Shown here in pieces: positions 26,435 to 34,743 of a stretch of 64,000 nucleotides of DNA. Below the pieces are notes generated by a model that saw only the letters and a list, made by a program, of their open reading frames with translations, had not been told where the DNA came from and did no database searches. Every line of letters begins with the position of its first letter. Positions within the stretch are counted from its first letter, which is position 1. The translations under genes and the position numbers were made by a program. The DNA is from Chryseobacterium defluvii (lineage in GTDB: Bacteria; Bacteroidota; Bacteroidia; Flavobacteriales; Weeksellaceae). The DNA lies in NCBI RefSeq assembly GCF_003634775.1, contig NZ_RBXB01000001.1:744001-808000 (forward strand), given 5' to 3'.

Positions 26435-27553
26435 TTATCTTTCTACAAATACGGTATCTCTCTGGATGATTTTTTTTACAATAATAACTTTTTTTGAATT
26501 GTGTTTTGCCGAATCTTTCTGAATTGTTGTTTTTCGTGATTTTTGAAGCTCCGTGTTTTCTTTTACATCAGAAGGAATTTCCGGGTTGCTTTTTGGATTA
26601 TCGGATTGCGTTAAACTTTTGTGACGAGAAGCATCACTGACAGTCAAATTAGGATCGGACTGTTGAAAGGTTTTTTTTTCTGACCCATTGTTTTTTATAT
26701 CTGAATTTGCATCGGTTGTATTGATCACATGATCATGATTATTGATTGAATAATTGTTGCGAGGATTCAATAAGAAAACAGAAGCTATAATGATTAATAA
26801 AATGGTTCCACTGATAATTATTTTCTTTTTCCATGTCTGATTGGAAGAAGAAGAGAAAATAATCCCATTCATTTTAGCATTTTGAGGAATCTCGAGTTCT
26901 TTTGAAGGAGATATTCTGAAGTCTGCAAATTTATTTTTGAAAGTTTGTGCCCACAACAATCCTCCCAGTCCTGCTATTACAAAAGCCTGAGCTATTTTGT
27001 TTTTGCTTCTCGGAGTATCCTGATTCACAATACTATTCATCAGAAAGTTTTGAATAGCTTTTTTTGCCCTTGATAAATGAGACTTGGATGTATTGACGGA
27101 GATCCCCAACAAACCGGAAATTTCGGCATGAGAAAAGTTTTCAATGAAGTACAAATTGAAAACTGATTTGTGATGGGAGGGAAGGCTGTCTATGGAGGAT
27201 AACAGCTCTTCTTTGGTGAAGTCATATATGAAGATGTGTTTTTCTTCTGAGGAAGGATAATTCATATCTGAATAGGTATCTGGAATTTCTGATGATGCGG
27301 AGGAAACAAAGATCTCTTTATGGCTTTTACGTAAATACTGCAATGCATTATTCACTACAATTGTTTTGAGCCAGGCATGAACTGCTTTTTCATCTCTTAG
27401 CTGATGATTGTTTTGAATGGCAGCAATAAAACTATCCTGCACAATATCTTCTGCAGTCTGGATGTCCTGTATATATCTGCGACAAATCCCAAGGAGTTTT
27501 GGTGAATACTCATTGTAAATCTGTTTCCAGTCGATAGGGTGGTTTTGTCTCAT
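26435..27553 (-). CDS. ECF sigma factor with C-terminal membrane and periplasmic extension
   Basis: Residues 14-78 form sigma region 2 (YIQDIQTAEDIVQDSFIAAI) and 118-172 region 4 (LPSHHKSVFNLYFIENFSHAEISGLLG, then SVNTSKSHLSRAKKAI). Beyond this, where ordinary ECF factors end, there is a weak hydrophobic stretch at 187-203, a clear helix at 244-263 (IIISGTILLIIIASVFLL) and a 109-residue polar tail ending RDTVFVER. This 372-aa layout suggests a sigma factor anchored in the inner membrane with its tail in the periplasm. No anti-sigma gene is adjacent; the tail may replace it. It is paired with a beta-barrel gene. Confidence 0.88.
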   Translation of the reverse strand: MRQNHPIDWKQIYNEYSPKLLGICRRYIQDIQTAEDIVQDSFIAAIQNNHQLRDEKAVHAWLKTIVVNNALQYLRKSHKEIFVSSASSEIPDTYSDMNYPSSEEKHIFIYDFTKEELLSSIDSLPSHHKSVFNLYFIENFSHAEISGLLGISVNTSKSHLSRAKKAIQNFLMNSIVNQDTPRSKNKIAQAFVIAGLGGLLWAQTFKNKFADFRISPSKELEIPQNAKMNGIIFSSSSNQTWKKKIIISGTILLIIIASVFLLNPRNNYSINNHDHVINTTDANSDIKNNGSEKKTFQQSDPNLTVSDASRHKSLTQSDNPKSNPEIPSDVKENTELQKSRKTTIQKDSAKHNSKKVIIVKKIIQRDTVFVER

Positions 27554-27578
27554 ATAGTATCAGTTTTTGGATATAAAA

Positions 27579-27596
27579 ATGGAATTGATTTTCCAT
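27579..27596. promoter_or_regulatory. inverted repeat upstream of the sigma factor gene
   Basis: ATGGAA-N6-TTCCAT is a perfect 6-bp dyad 26 bp before the sigma factor start. It could be an operator; there is no independent support. Confidence 0.25.
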
Positions 27597-27698
27597 GTAA
27601 ATAACCGCAGATCTAATTATAATCAAATGAATTAATCAAAATTTTCATGTGTCTTTTCTTATAAGATGCAAAAAAATGAAAAGGTTGCAGCAATGATA

Positions 27699-27726
27699 TA
27701 AAAAAAGACTCAAAAAATTGAGCCTT
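27699..27726 (-). terminator. terminator after the PaaI-type thioesterase gene
   Basis: On the minus strand CTCAA-N6-TTGAG is flanked by GC pairing and followed by TTTTTTT. Confidence 0.65.
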
Positions 27727-27750
27727 TATATTTTTAATGATTATCCGTAT

Positions 27751-28179
27751 TTATTTTAAAAGAATATTATTCGTCATAGTGGTATGATTAATGAGAATTC
27801 CATCTTCATCACGGATTTCAATTTCTGAGACATGCATGGTTTTACCTTTTCTGATGAACCGGGCGGTTGCGGTAACGATTCCGTTTTTTTTGCTTTTTAA
27901 ATGGTTTGAATTGATATTGGTTCCTACTCCGTAATATTTACTGCTATCGATGAAAATATTGGACAGGCTTGAGCCCAAGGTTTCCGCTAAAACACAGCTT
28001 GCACCACCATGCAGAATTCCGAAAGGCTGATGTACTTTTGGCTGTACAGGCATTGTGGCAGTCAATGTTTCATTTTCCAGGTCTATATCAACGAATTGTA
28101 TTTCTAACGTTTTGGCTAACGTAATGTCTCCCCAATTATTTAAAAATGCTAATATCTCTTCTTTCGTTTCTCCTCGCAT
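27751..28179 (-). CDS. hotdog-fold thioesterase (PaaI/YdiI type)
   Basis: The 142-aa protein has the hotdog signature PFGILHGGASCVLAETLGSSLSN, where HGG plus the downstream Glu (AETLGS) are the catalytic elements of the PaaI/EntH/YdiI group. It hydrolyses acyl- or aroyl-CoA thioesters in the cytoplasm. In Bacteroidota this type is often the 1,4-dihydroxy-2-naphthoyl-CoA thioesterase of menaquinone synthesis; menF lies 2.2 kb away on the same strand, so this role is possible but not shown. Confidence 0.87.
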   Translation of the reverse strand: MRGETKEEILAFLNNWGDITLAKTLEIQFVDIDLENETLTATMPVQPKVHQPFGILHGGASCVLAETLGSSLSNIFIDSSKYYGVGTNINSNHLKSKKNGIVTATARFIRKGKTMHVSEIEIRDEDGILINHTTMTNNILLK

Positions 28180-28225
28180 GTTGTATTATGATGAATGATT
28201 AGTAATGAATAAATGGTAATAATTT

Positions 28226-28281
28226 TGCTAACTGCTAACTGCTAACTGCTAACTGCTAACTGCTAACTGCTAACTGCTAAC
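28226..28281. repeat. heptamer tandem repeat, eight copies of TGCTAAC
   Basis: Eight perfect copies of TGCTAAC are followed by a degenerate TTCTAAC copy. On the minus strand the array overlaps the last codons and stop of the acyltransferase gene, so the repeat supplies its C-terminus. Confidence 0.95.
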
Positions 28282-28878
28282 TTCTAACTTCTGATTCTCA
28301 TCAGTACCCATAATATTAGGATTCCAGTTGGCAGGAACTTTCGGTACAATATCATTTTTAATATAGTAATCCTGAATCTCCTGCATAATCTCTGCAAAAG
28401 GAGCGGATGCAATTCTTTCATAGGGAATGGTGTATCCCAGATAAATAATTTTCCTTTTAAAATCTCCCGCAGCCAGAACTATGGGGACTTTTGCTGCTAA
28501 AGCCATATGATAAAATCCTTTTCTCCATTTCGGAACCCAACTTCTGGTTCCTTCAGGAGTGATAACCAGGCTAAAATCTTCTTTTTCAAATTGCCTGGCG
28601 ACAAAATTTACCAGGTCATTCTTCTGGCTTCTGTCAATACCGATTCCTCCCAGTCCTTTTACAAGACCCCCATACCAGGCTTTGGTATGTGCGTCTTTAA
28701 TGATTATTTTTAAAGGTTTTTCCAGGGACCAATAGGCAAAATTCCCCAAAATATATTCCATATTGTGGGTATGAGGGGCTACTACCAGAATGCATCTGTC
28801 CAGATTGTTTACATCTCCCTGGAGAACCACCTTCCAGCCCATCATTTTCAACATCAGTTTACCTATCAGTTTCTTCAT
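28270..28878 (-). CDS. 1-acyl-glycerol-3-phosphate acyltransferase-like protein
   Basis: The 202-aa protein belongs to the PlsC/LPLAT superfamily. Motif 1, normally HX4D, reads VVAPHTHNMEY, with Glu in place of Asp (HX4E). Motif 3 appears as TPEGTRSWVPKWRKGFY with the expected EGTR, and GGIGIDRS precedes it. The start at 28878 (MKKLIGKLML) is preferred over the upstream GTG-like start because it gives a standard N-terminus. The last residues (LEVSS) are encoded by the heptamer tandem repeat. It probably acylates a lysophospholipid or glycerol-phosphate at the inner membrane. Confidence 0.82.
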   Translation of the reverse strand: MKKLIGKLMLKMMGWKVVLQGDVNNLDRCILVVAPHTHNMEYILGNFAYWSLEKPLKIIIKDAHTKAWYGGLVKGLGGIGIDRSQKNDLVNFVARQFEKEDFSLVITPEGTRSWVPKWRKGFYHMALAAKVPIVLAAGDFKRKIIYLGYTIPYERIASAPFAEIMQEIQDYYIKNDIVPKVPANWNPNIMGTDENQKLEVSS

Positions 28879-28951
28879 ATTTTCAGTATTAAAACAAGAA
28901 AGTATAACCAATGAGGTTATACTTTACAAATATATTGAAATATTATCGCTC

Positions 28952-29014
28952 TTAAAATAAACCGCTGATTAAATCTACGATTTTCATTACAATTTCTAAT
29001 GCTATTTGTACCAT
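28952..29014 (-). CDS. 20-aa amphipathic peptide (hidden small ORF)
   Basis: An ATG-to-TAA frame of 20 codons encodes MVQIALEIVMKIVDLISGLF. Polar residues fall at 3, 7, 11, 14, 17 and 18, the i/i+3/i+4 spacing of an amphipathic helix, and all other residues are hydrophobic. This is the layout of phenol-soluble-modulin-like or small type I toxin-like peptides. On the minus strand TACCTTCG about 50 nt upstream is a 7/8 match to TAnnTTTG, and the start is preceded by an A-rich leader. It fills the otherwise empty 311-bp gap between the acyltransferase and PspC genes. Without homologues its reality is unproven. Confidence 0.45.
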   Translation of the reverse strand: MVQIALEIVMKIVDLISGLF

Positions 29015-29117
29015 GGTTAAAAATATTTGTTTTTGGTTTGGGAAGATTATAATTACTATACGAAGGTATAATAAATTTTTAACATAAAGAATAAAAACAA
29101 TATGATTTTTTATTCTT

Positions 29118-29181
29118 TTTGAGAGAAGAAGAGTGTGAATTTCAAACGGTTGCTATCCATTCACACCTTCTGCCACTCTCT
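29118..29181. other. imperfect hairpin downstream of the PspC gene
   Basis: GTGTGAAT and ATTCACAC (perfect 8 bp) are nested inside GAGAG/CTCTC arms, giving a hairpin of about 60 nt. No T-run follows on the minus strand, so it is not a standard terminator; it may protect the 3' end or be a processing site. Confidence 0.5.
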
Positions 29182-29189
29182 GCAGTTCA

Positions 29190-30905
29190 TTATTTAGTTT
29201 GTATGGAAATTTCGTTTTTTCCGTCTTTAACTTTAATATCTACATCCTTATTCATTTTTTTGACTTCAGATGCCATAGAATCGATTACTTTATCCGCCTT
29301 ATCATTCGGAACTTTTTTACCATTGATGATAATACTGTCCTTATCATCGGAGCTGTATTCAATAGTAGATCCATTTACCGAAATTTTATTTTTTTCGATT
29401 CTGATATTTCCTTCTTCATCTTTGTCCTGATCATCATCGTTGATTCCGTCTCCATTCAAATCTCCGTCGAAATCAATTCCGTTACTTTTTACCGGAATCA
29501 CTACAGATTTTGAAGGAATTACCAATTCATAATCGATGCTGTAATCTCTAAATCTGTGTTCATAAGGATATTTAACATAGTTTGGAAGAATAATCTTATT
29601 GTTTATAATATCTACCGGAACATTTACGTTCAGTGGAAGGTTATATCCTTTTGCTTCTTTTTTAATGATCAGGTATGGGGTTTTAATATCAGCTTTTCTT
29701 GTAACTTCTACATGAACCCAGTCTTTTTTATAAACAGAAACCTTATCAGAGTAAAGATCATCATCATATCCTTTAAAGTTTTGAGGGATGGCCACTTGTT
29801 TTACATCTACATATAATGTATCTGAAACGGTGTTGATAGAAACTTCTTCAGTATCTTCTTTATGACCTTTTAAGAACATTTCTTTTTTAGCCATACTGAT
29901 TCCAAAATAAGTTGAAACAGCGATTAAACCCAGAATTAGTGCACCTAAAACCCAACCTGTATTTCTTAATTTTGTTTTTGGCGAAATTAATTTAATACTT
30001 AATAAAGCAAATAATAAGGCAGGAATCAAACTTCCTAAGATAATCATTGCCATAAGAACGTATCTCATTCCGTCATTATCAAAATAAAAATCCATTTCGC
30101 TGATAGGAGGGAAGTCACTATTTCCCATAAATCCGAACAATACAAATACACCTATTAAACAAGAGAAAGACATTAAGGCAAATATTCCTCCTAAAATATA
30201 TCTTATTACATTCCAGATTCCGCTCCCGGCATTATTGATGTAGGGTTTGCTTTCGATGTACATCTCTCCGACCCTCTGAGTAGATTCATTGGCAAATTGC
30301 ACCAATTTATTAGACTCATTCTTAAGATTGTCGAAGTTCATAGGCTTTCCCTTCATTTTCAGGAAATCTGCTGCAGTTTCCGCTTTGGGAAGTACGATCC
30401 AAAGAATGATGTACAATAATGCGATTAATGAAGAAGAGATGGCTGCGGTAAAGATTCCCAGAACGAAGATTCCTAACCAGATGGCTCTCATGGCAGTAAT
30501 ATCCATTCCTACGTAGTGCGCTAAACCGGCACAAACTCCAGCGATTTTTTGTCTTTCAGGATCACGGAACAATTGTTTTTTATCCGAATAAGTAGTTCCT
30601 GTATTGTTTTGTCTTGCGTGGTTCTTTTCAGAATAATAAGCTTCTTCCTGCTCTTCGATCTTTTCAGGAGTACCGATTTGAGCAATGACTCTTTCTACGT
30701 CTCCATCGTTGATCACTTCTCTTTTACCTAAAGAATCTTTGAAGATTTCAACCATTCTGATTTCTATGTCATGCATTACCTCTTCTGCCTCTGAAGCATC
30801 TAATGAGTTTCTCAGTGCATTCAGGTAATCGCTAAGCTTTATATATGCGTGTTCTTCTATGGTGAAAGAAAAACCTGCGAGTCCTATTGAGAGTGTCTTG
30901 TTCAT
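29190..30905 (-). CDS. PspC domain membrane protein with Ca-loop-like insert
   Basis: The 571-aa protein begins with an N-terminal helical domain (LSDYLNALRNSLDASEAEEVMHDIEIRM), then a PspC domain at about residues 110-175 (LFRDPERQKIAGVCAGLAHYVGMD), several membrane helices to about residue 340, and a periplasmic beta-rich C-terminal part. This part contains DLNGDGINDDDQDKD, a DxNxDGxxD calcium-loop-like segment. PspC proteins sense envelope stress with other Psp proteins. It is coexpressed with an upstream PadR regulator (11-bp gap), a common pairing in Bacteroidota. Confidence 0.9.
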   Translation of the reverse strand: MNKTLSIGLAGFSFTIEEHAYIKLSDYLNALRNSLDASEAEEVMHDIEIRMVEIFKDSLGKREVINDGDVERVIAQIGTPEKIEEQEEAYYSEKNHARQNNTGTTYSDKKQLFRDPERQKIAGVCAGLAHYVGMDITAMRAIWLGIFVLGIFTAAISSSLIALLYIILWIVLPKAETAADFLKMKGKPMNFDNLKNESNKLVQFANESTQRVGEMYIESKPYINNAGSGIWNVIRYILGGIFALMSFSCLIGVFVLFGFMGNSDFPPISEMDFYFDNDGMRYVLMAMIILGSLIPALLFALLSIKLISPKTKLRNTGWVLGALILGLIAVSTYFGISMAKKEMFLKGHKEDTEEVSINTVSDTLYVDVKQVAIPQNFKGYDDDLYSDKVSVYKKDWVHVEVTRKADIKTPYLIIKKEAKGYNLPLNVNVPVDIINNKIILPNYVKYPYEHRFRDYSIDYELVIPSKSVVIPVKSNGIDFDGDLNGDGINDDDQDKDEEGNIRIEKNKISVNGSTIEYSSDDKDSIIINGKKVPNDKADKVIDSMASEVKKMNKDVDIKVKDGKNEISIQTK

Positions 30906-30916
30906 AGCTTTGTTTT

Positions 30917-31246
30917 TTAATTTTTTTGAGTGATTTGGTTTACTGAATCTGTTAATTCGTTCCAGGTATTTTGAAGTTCATCTAAAAACAGCTTACCTTT
31001 TTCTGTGATCTGGTAATATTTTCTTGGTGGTCCTCCTGTGGATTCTTCCCATCGGTAAGAAAGGAACTCACCATTTTTCAATCTTGTTAAAAGGGGGTAG
31101 AGTGTTCCTTCTACTACGTCCAGTTTTCCTTTTTTCAGTTCATCTATAAGGTCGGAAACATACATTTCACGATGATTGATGAGACTTAAAATACAGAATT
31201 CCAGAATTCCTTTTCGCATTTGCGCTTTGGTATTTTCAGTATTCAT
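30917..31246 (-). CDS. PadR family transcriptional regulator
   Basis: The 109-aa protein is a winged-helix DNA-binding protein with the PadR pattern ILSLINHREMYVSDLIDELKK, followed by VVEGTLYPLLTRLKNGEFLSYRW and GPPRKYYQITEKGKLFL. PadR proteins repress their own operon and are released by ligand or stress. It lies upstream of the PspC gene and shares its promoter. A dyad at 31318-31335 overlapping that promoter is a candidate binding site. Confidence 0.92.
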   Translation of the reverse strand: MNTENTKAQMRKGILEFCILSLINHREMYVSDLIDELKKGKLDVVEGTLYPLLTRLKNGEFLSYRWEESTGGPPRKYYQITEKGKLFLDELQNTWNELTDSVNQITQKN

Positions 31247-31317
31247 CTTTATTAAGTTTTAATGAGTTATATTTTTAGAAATCTGCCCCTAGCTAGTTGA
31301 GCCTATTCTAATTTTAC

Positions 31318-31353
31318 ATTACAAAGATATGTAATTAAAATGGTAATATGCAA
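31318..31353 (-). promoter_or_regulatory. padR-pspC promoter with overlapping dyad operator
   Basis: On the minus strand TATCTTTG (31322-31329) matches the -7 consensus exactly, and TTG at 31351-31353 is 21 nt upstream. The -7 element lies inside a perfect ATTACA-N6-TGTAAT dyad (31318-31335), of the ACAT/ATGT-containing kind bound by PadR. Autorepression is a reasonable inference. Confidence 0.6.
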
Positions 31354-31453
31354 TACAAAGTAGTGAAAAATTATAAATAAACAATATAACTAATTGATAA
31401 TCAGTCTAATTATTTTTAATGCTAAATTTATGGAATGAGGATTTTATGAGTAA

Positions 31454-32794
31454 TCAGGTCAAATTTTTAATAATTTTACCCTTTAAACTGGTCGTTCTTA
31501 AAGTGACCAATGCTTTTTTCTCCAATTCTTTCTGATATGATATAAATCTGAAGCTTTTATAGAATTTACGTACAATAAGCACCATTTCCATCATGGCAAA
31601 ATGTTCACCGATGCAAAGGCGTGGGCCAGCTCCGAAAGGATAATAGGCAAAGTTTTTAGCATTTTCATCCTCGAAGCGCTCCGGAATAAAGGAATTGGGA
31701 TCATCCCAATATTTAGGGTTTCTGTGCAACCCTGTTATATAAAGTATAATTAAAGTATCTTTTGGCCAGGAATATTCTTTAAAACTGTCATTTTCTAACG
31801 CTTGACGATCGATTGCCCATGCGGGAGAATGAAGTCGCATCGCTTCTTTAATAACATTTGAAGTAAAAGACTTTTTCATTAAACTTTCAGGAGTGAAGCT
31901 ATTTTCACCTTCTTCCGATATTTCCTGTTTTAATTTTTTCTCTGCTTCAGAATTCTGACTGATTTCAAAAAAGGTAAAACTTAAAGCATTGGCAGTTGTT
32001 TCATGACCTGCGATGAAAAGAATCAGCATTTCATCAACAAGCTGTTCATCAGACATTGGAAGTTGCGTATCCTCATATCGTGTCTGAATAAGCATATCCA
32101 GCAAATCATTTTTTTCTTCTCCTGAACTTCTTCGTTTATCCAAAACACTTTGAATAATGGCTTTTGATTTTTTACTTTTTTTAATCGTCTTATCTATAAC
32201 GCCAAAAACTTTTAAAATTTGAGAATAAAAAGGCAAACGCACTTCTTTTGCAAAAACCTCCTGAACTTCAGTAATGATTTTACCCAACTCCAACACTTTA
32301 TTTTCATCAATATCCGAACTGAAAAGGGTTTTCGCAACAATATTAAAAGCCAGTGTATGAAAAAAAACATTCAAATCGACTTCCGGTTCTTTGTCAAATG
32401 ATTGAAAAGCGGCATCAATTTCCTTTTCCATAATGGAAACCAGATTGGCAATTTTTGCTTTGCTAAAACCTGGCTGAATCAATCTTCTTTGTTTCAGCCA
32501 ATCTTTTCCGTTGTTTGTCAGCAAACCGTTTCCAAGGTATTTTCCTAAGGTGACGGACTGTATTTCAGATTTAAAATAATTTTTATGATTTTGCTTTAAA
32601 ATATATTCGATGACTTCTTTATCCTGAGAAAAAATAAAATTTTTGTTCGTTAAAGTTGCTTTGATATAATAATTATCGCCAGCGATTGCATGGTTTCCGC
32701 TGATCACTTCCAAAGGGTTTTTTATCCCTTTAAATAAAGAATACAATTTTCTTTTTCCTTTAATTTCTGCCGGATAATTGAATGCTGAAACCAT
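31454..32794 (-). CDS. cytochrome P450
   Basis: The 446-aa soluble P450 has all hallmark motifs: the I-helix AGHETT at 262-267 for oxygen activation, EAMR at 317-320 (ExxR), PERF at 371-374 and the heme loop FGAGPRLCIG at 387-396 with heme-ligand Cys394. No membrane anchor is present and no ferredoxin or reductase gene is adjacent, so electrons come from elsewhere. The AGHETTA form resembles CYP102-type fatty-acid hydroxylases and CYP1103-like bacterial P450s, but the substrate cannot be told. It diverges from the next gene across 115 bp. Confidence 0.94.
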   Translation of the reverse strand: MVSAFNYPAEIKGKRKLYSLFKGIKNPLEVISGNHAIAGDNYYIKATLTNKNFIFSQDKEVIEYILKQNHKNYFKSEIQSVTLGKYLGNGLLTNNGKDWLKQRRLIQPGFSKAKIANLVSIMEKEIDAAFQSFDKEPEVDLNVFFHTLAFNIVAKTLFSSDIDENKVLELGKIITEVQEVFAKEVRLPFYSQILKVFGVIDKTIKKSKKSKAIIQSVLDKRRSSGEEKNDLLDMLIQTRYEDTQLPMSDEQLVDEMLILFIAGHETTANALSFTFFEISQNSEAEKKLKQEISEEGENSFTPESLMKKSFTSNVIKEAMRLHSPAWAIDRQALENDSFKEYSWPKDTLIILYITGLHRNPKYWDDPNSFIPERFEDENAKNFAYYPFGAGPRLCIGEHFAMMEMVLIVRKFYKSFRFISYQKELEKKALVTLRTTSLKGKIIKNLT

Positions 32795-32856
32795 ATCGAA
32801 TATTTACAATAAAAATACAATTTATCCTTTATAAAATAGCTTTAAATCAAAAGCTT

Positions 32857-32864
32857 TATTTTTG
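32857..32864 (+). promoter_or_regulatory. putative -7 element upstream of the 229-aa gene
   Basis: TATTTTTG matches TAnnTTTG exactly, 45 nt before the ATG. Confidence 0.35.
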
Positions 32865-32909
32865 TACAGAATTTGATTTAAACATTCAATCATAATTGAA
32901 AACACAGAT

Positions 32910-33599
32910 ATGGTACATCTTCGATTTTTATTGCCTTTTATTCTTTTAGGGAAATCAGTTTTAGCTCAAAATCAATTTGAATTAAAAGATGCATCGGAAA
33001 ATTATGATGTGAAATTGAAAGTTGAAGTTTGTGACAAAGATGAATGCAGCGGAAAGGGAACTATTGAACTGCTGGATAAAAAGACTTCAAAAAAGTTTCA
33101 GACATTTACTTCTAATAATTTATTTTTCTATCTGAATGAAGAGCAAAAACCCACTGCGAACATCATTCAGTTATATAATGAACAAAGCCCATTGATTTTT
33201 GATGACTTTAATTTTGACGGAACGGAAGATATGGCCATCAGAAACGGAAATGAAAGCAGCTATAGTGGTCCTTCTTATGATGTATATGTTTTTAATATAA
33301 CAAAAAAGCAGTTTGTATTAAGTGAAGAGCTGACCGATCTTGCCCATGACAACCTGGGAATGTTTAATACGGATTCCGAACGCAAAAGATTGATCACCTA
33401 TTCAAAATCCGGATGCTGCTGGCATATGACGACAGAATATACAGTGCTTCCGCAAAGAGGCTTATTTAAAGTGTACGAACTGGAAGAAGATGCAACGGGT
33501 GGTGAAAGGGTGAAAGTGACCAAAAAAGAATTCATTGATGATAAATGGATTACCCATATTAAAGAATATCCGATACAAGAATATTATAAAGAAAATTAG
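32910..33599 (+). CDS. secreted protein resembling XAC2610-type proteins
   Basis: The 229-aa protein has a signal peptide (FLLPFILLGKSVLAQ). The middle contains IFDDFNFDGTEDMAIRNGNES, an FG-GAP-like DxNxDGxxD loop, and YDVYVFNITKKQFVLSEELTDL, the arrangement seen in XAC2610-related proteins. A CCWHMTTEY segment follows. Such proteins are exported and of unknown function. It ends 2 bp before the HD-domain gene, so the two are cotranscribed. Confidence 0.72.
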   Translation: MVHLRFLLPFILLGKSVLAQNQFELKDASENYDVKLKVEVCDKDECSGKGTIELLDKKTSKKFQTFTSNNLFFYLNEEQKPTANIIQLYNEQSPLIFDDFNFDGTEDMAIRNGNESSYSGPSYDVYVFNITKKQFVLSEELTDLAHDNLGMFNTDSERKRLITYSKSGCCWHMTTEYTVLPQRGLFKVYELEEDATGGERVKVTKKEFIDDKWITHIKEYPIQEYYKEN

Positions 33600-33601
33600 T
33601 C

Positions 33602-34192
33602 ATGAAGATACAGAAGGAGATCGATTTTATTTTAGCTGTTGATGCTTTAAAAAATGTACAAAGAAGAAATTACAATGCAGATGATTCGCGAAGGGAAAAT
33701 ACCGCAGAACATTCATGGCAGATTATTATTTTAGCACAAATCCTTTATCCGTACGCCAAAAACAGAGCGGATATTGATTTGTTGAGAGTCATAAGAATGC
33801 TTTCCATTCATGACCTGGTGGAAATAGAAGCCGGAGATACTTTCCTGTTTGACGAGCAGGCTATGGTTGGAAAATTTGAAAGAGAAAAATTGTCTGCACA
33901 AAAGATTTTCGGAATTTTGGATGAACCTTTATGTTCAGAATTTTTTGACCTCTGGCTGGAATTTGAAGAAGAGAAAACTCCGGATGCCATCTTTGCCTGT
34001 TCTATAGACCGGATTATGCCGTTCATCCTGAATTCCCATACGTCAGGAAAAAGCTGGACAGAAGCAAAAGTAACGGAACAACAAATCAGAAAAATGCTTG
34101 AAAATGCTATCAGCAGAGCATCGGATGAAATGGGAGAGGCCTTTGAATTGTTATTAAACAGAAGCCTGGAAACGGAAAAGGTTTTGAAATAA
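33602..34192 (+). CDS. HD domain protein, YfbR/5'-deoxynucleotidase type
   Basis: The 196-aa protein has the HD-fold metal motif: RRENTAEHSWQIIILAQ, then IHDLVEIEAGDTFLFD, and a later Asp in CSIDRIMPF. The combination H...HD...D with the EAGDTFLFD extension matches YfbR-type 5'-nucleotidases, which remove phosphate from deoxyribonucleoside 5'-monophosphates. The gene overlaps no other and is 2 bp after the secreted protein gene. Confidence 0.86.
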   Translation: MKIQKEIDFILAVDALKNVQRRNYNADDSRRENTAEHSWQIIILAQILYPYAKNRADIDLLRVIRMLSIHDLVEIEAGDTFLFDEQAMVGKFEREKLSAQKIFGILDEPLCSEFFDLWLEFEEEKTPDAIFACSIDRIMPFILNSHTSGKSWTEAKVTEQQIRKMLENAISRASDEMGEAFELLLNRSLETEKVLK

Positions 34193-34194
34193 AA

Positions 34195-34228
34195 GGGGTT
34201 TCGGCGGCCGAAGGCCGCCGAAACCTTT
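34195..34228. terminator. strong GC-rich palindrome between convergent genes
   Basis: A perfect 13-bp stem, GGTTTCGGCGGCC (34197-34209) with GGCCGCCGAAACC (34213-34225), encloses the loop GAA. It likely ends both the HD-domain gene and the opposing thioesterase gene. The GC content is far above its surroundings, so it may be a dispersed palindromic element. Confidence 0.7.
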
Positions 34229-34234
34229 CACTAT

Positions 34235-34618
34235 TTATAGTATTTGGATTGGTTTCTTGTATTCATCAATCGCTACAAAAGTAAAGTCTCCCACAATAGC
34301 CCTTTCTCTTTCATAGCAATACATCTGCTCCGTATAGATTTCAACATTTACCTTCATACTGGTTTTTCCTACGTGAATTACCTTTCCCACTAATTCAACA
34401 ATGGTTCCGGCCGGAATAGGCTTTTTGAAATCAATTTTATCGCTGCTTACAGTTACTACTCTTTTCCTTGCGAAGCGGGTAGCGGTGATAAAGGCTGCTT
34501 CATCCATCAGCTGCATGGCTGTACCTCCGAAAAGAGTATCGTAATGATTGGTCGTGTTGGGGAAAACCGCTTTAAAGATTCTGGTTTCGGATGCTTCAAT
34601 TCTTTCTTCTGTAGTCAT
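34235..34618 (-). CDS. acyl-CoA thioesterase, hotdog fold (YciA type)
   Basis: The 127-aa protein has the YciA/BACH pattern: NHYDTLFGGTAMQLMDEAAFITATRFARKRVVTVSSDKIDFKKPIPAGTIVEL, with the catalytic Asp in MDEA. It hydrolyses acyl-CoAs in the cytoplasm. The region upstream on the same strand carries a complete cobalamin riboswitch about 125 nt before the start, but a link between B12 and this enzyme is not expected. Confidence 0.87.
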   Translation of the reverse strand: MTTEERIEASETRIFKAVFPNTTNHYDTLFGGTAMQLMDEAAFITATRFARKRVVTVSSDKIDFKKPIPAGTIVELVGKVIHVGKTSMKVNVEIYTEQMYCYERERAIVGDFTFVAIDEYKKPIQIL

Positions 34619-34743
34619 ATTTCATTATTAATTAAAGCGAAATGAAATAGATTGGAACGAAGAGATCATAACAGGAACAGAAATCCCTGAACATCCATCG
34701 GATCAATAAACTTCAAATCGCGAAAGTTTTTTGTATAAAGAAA

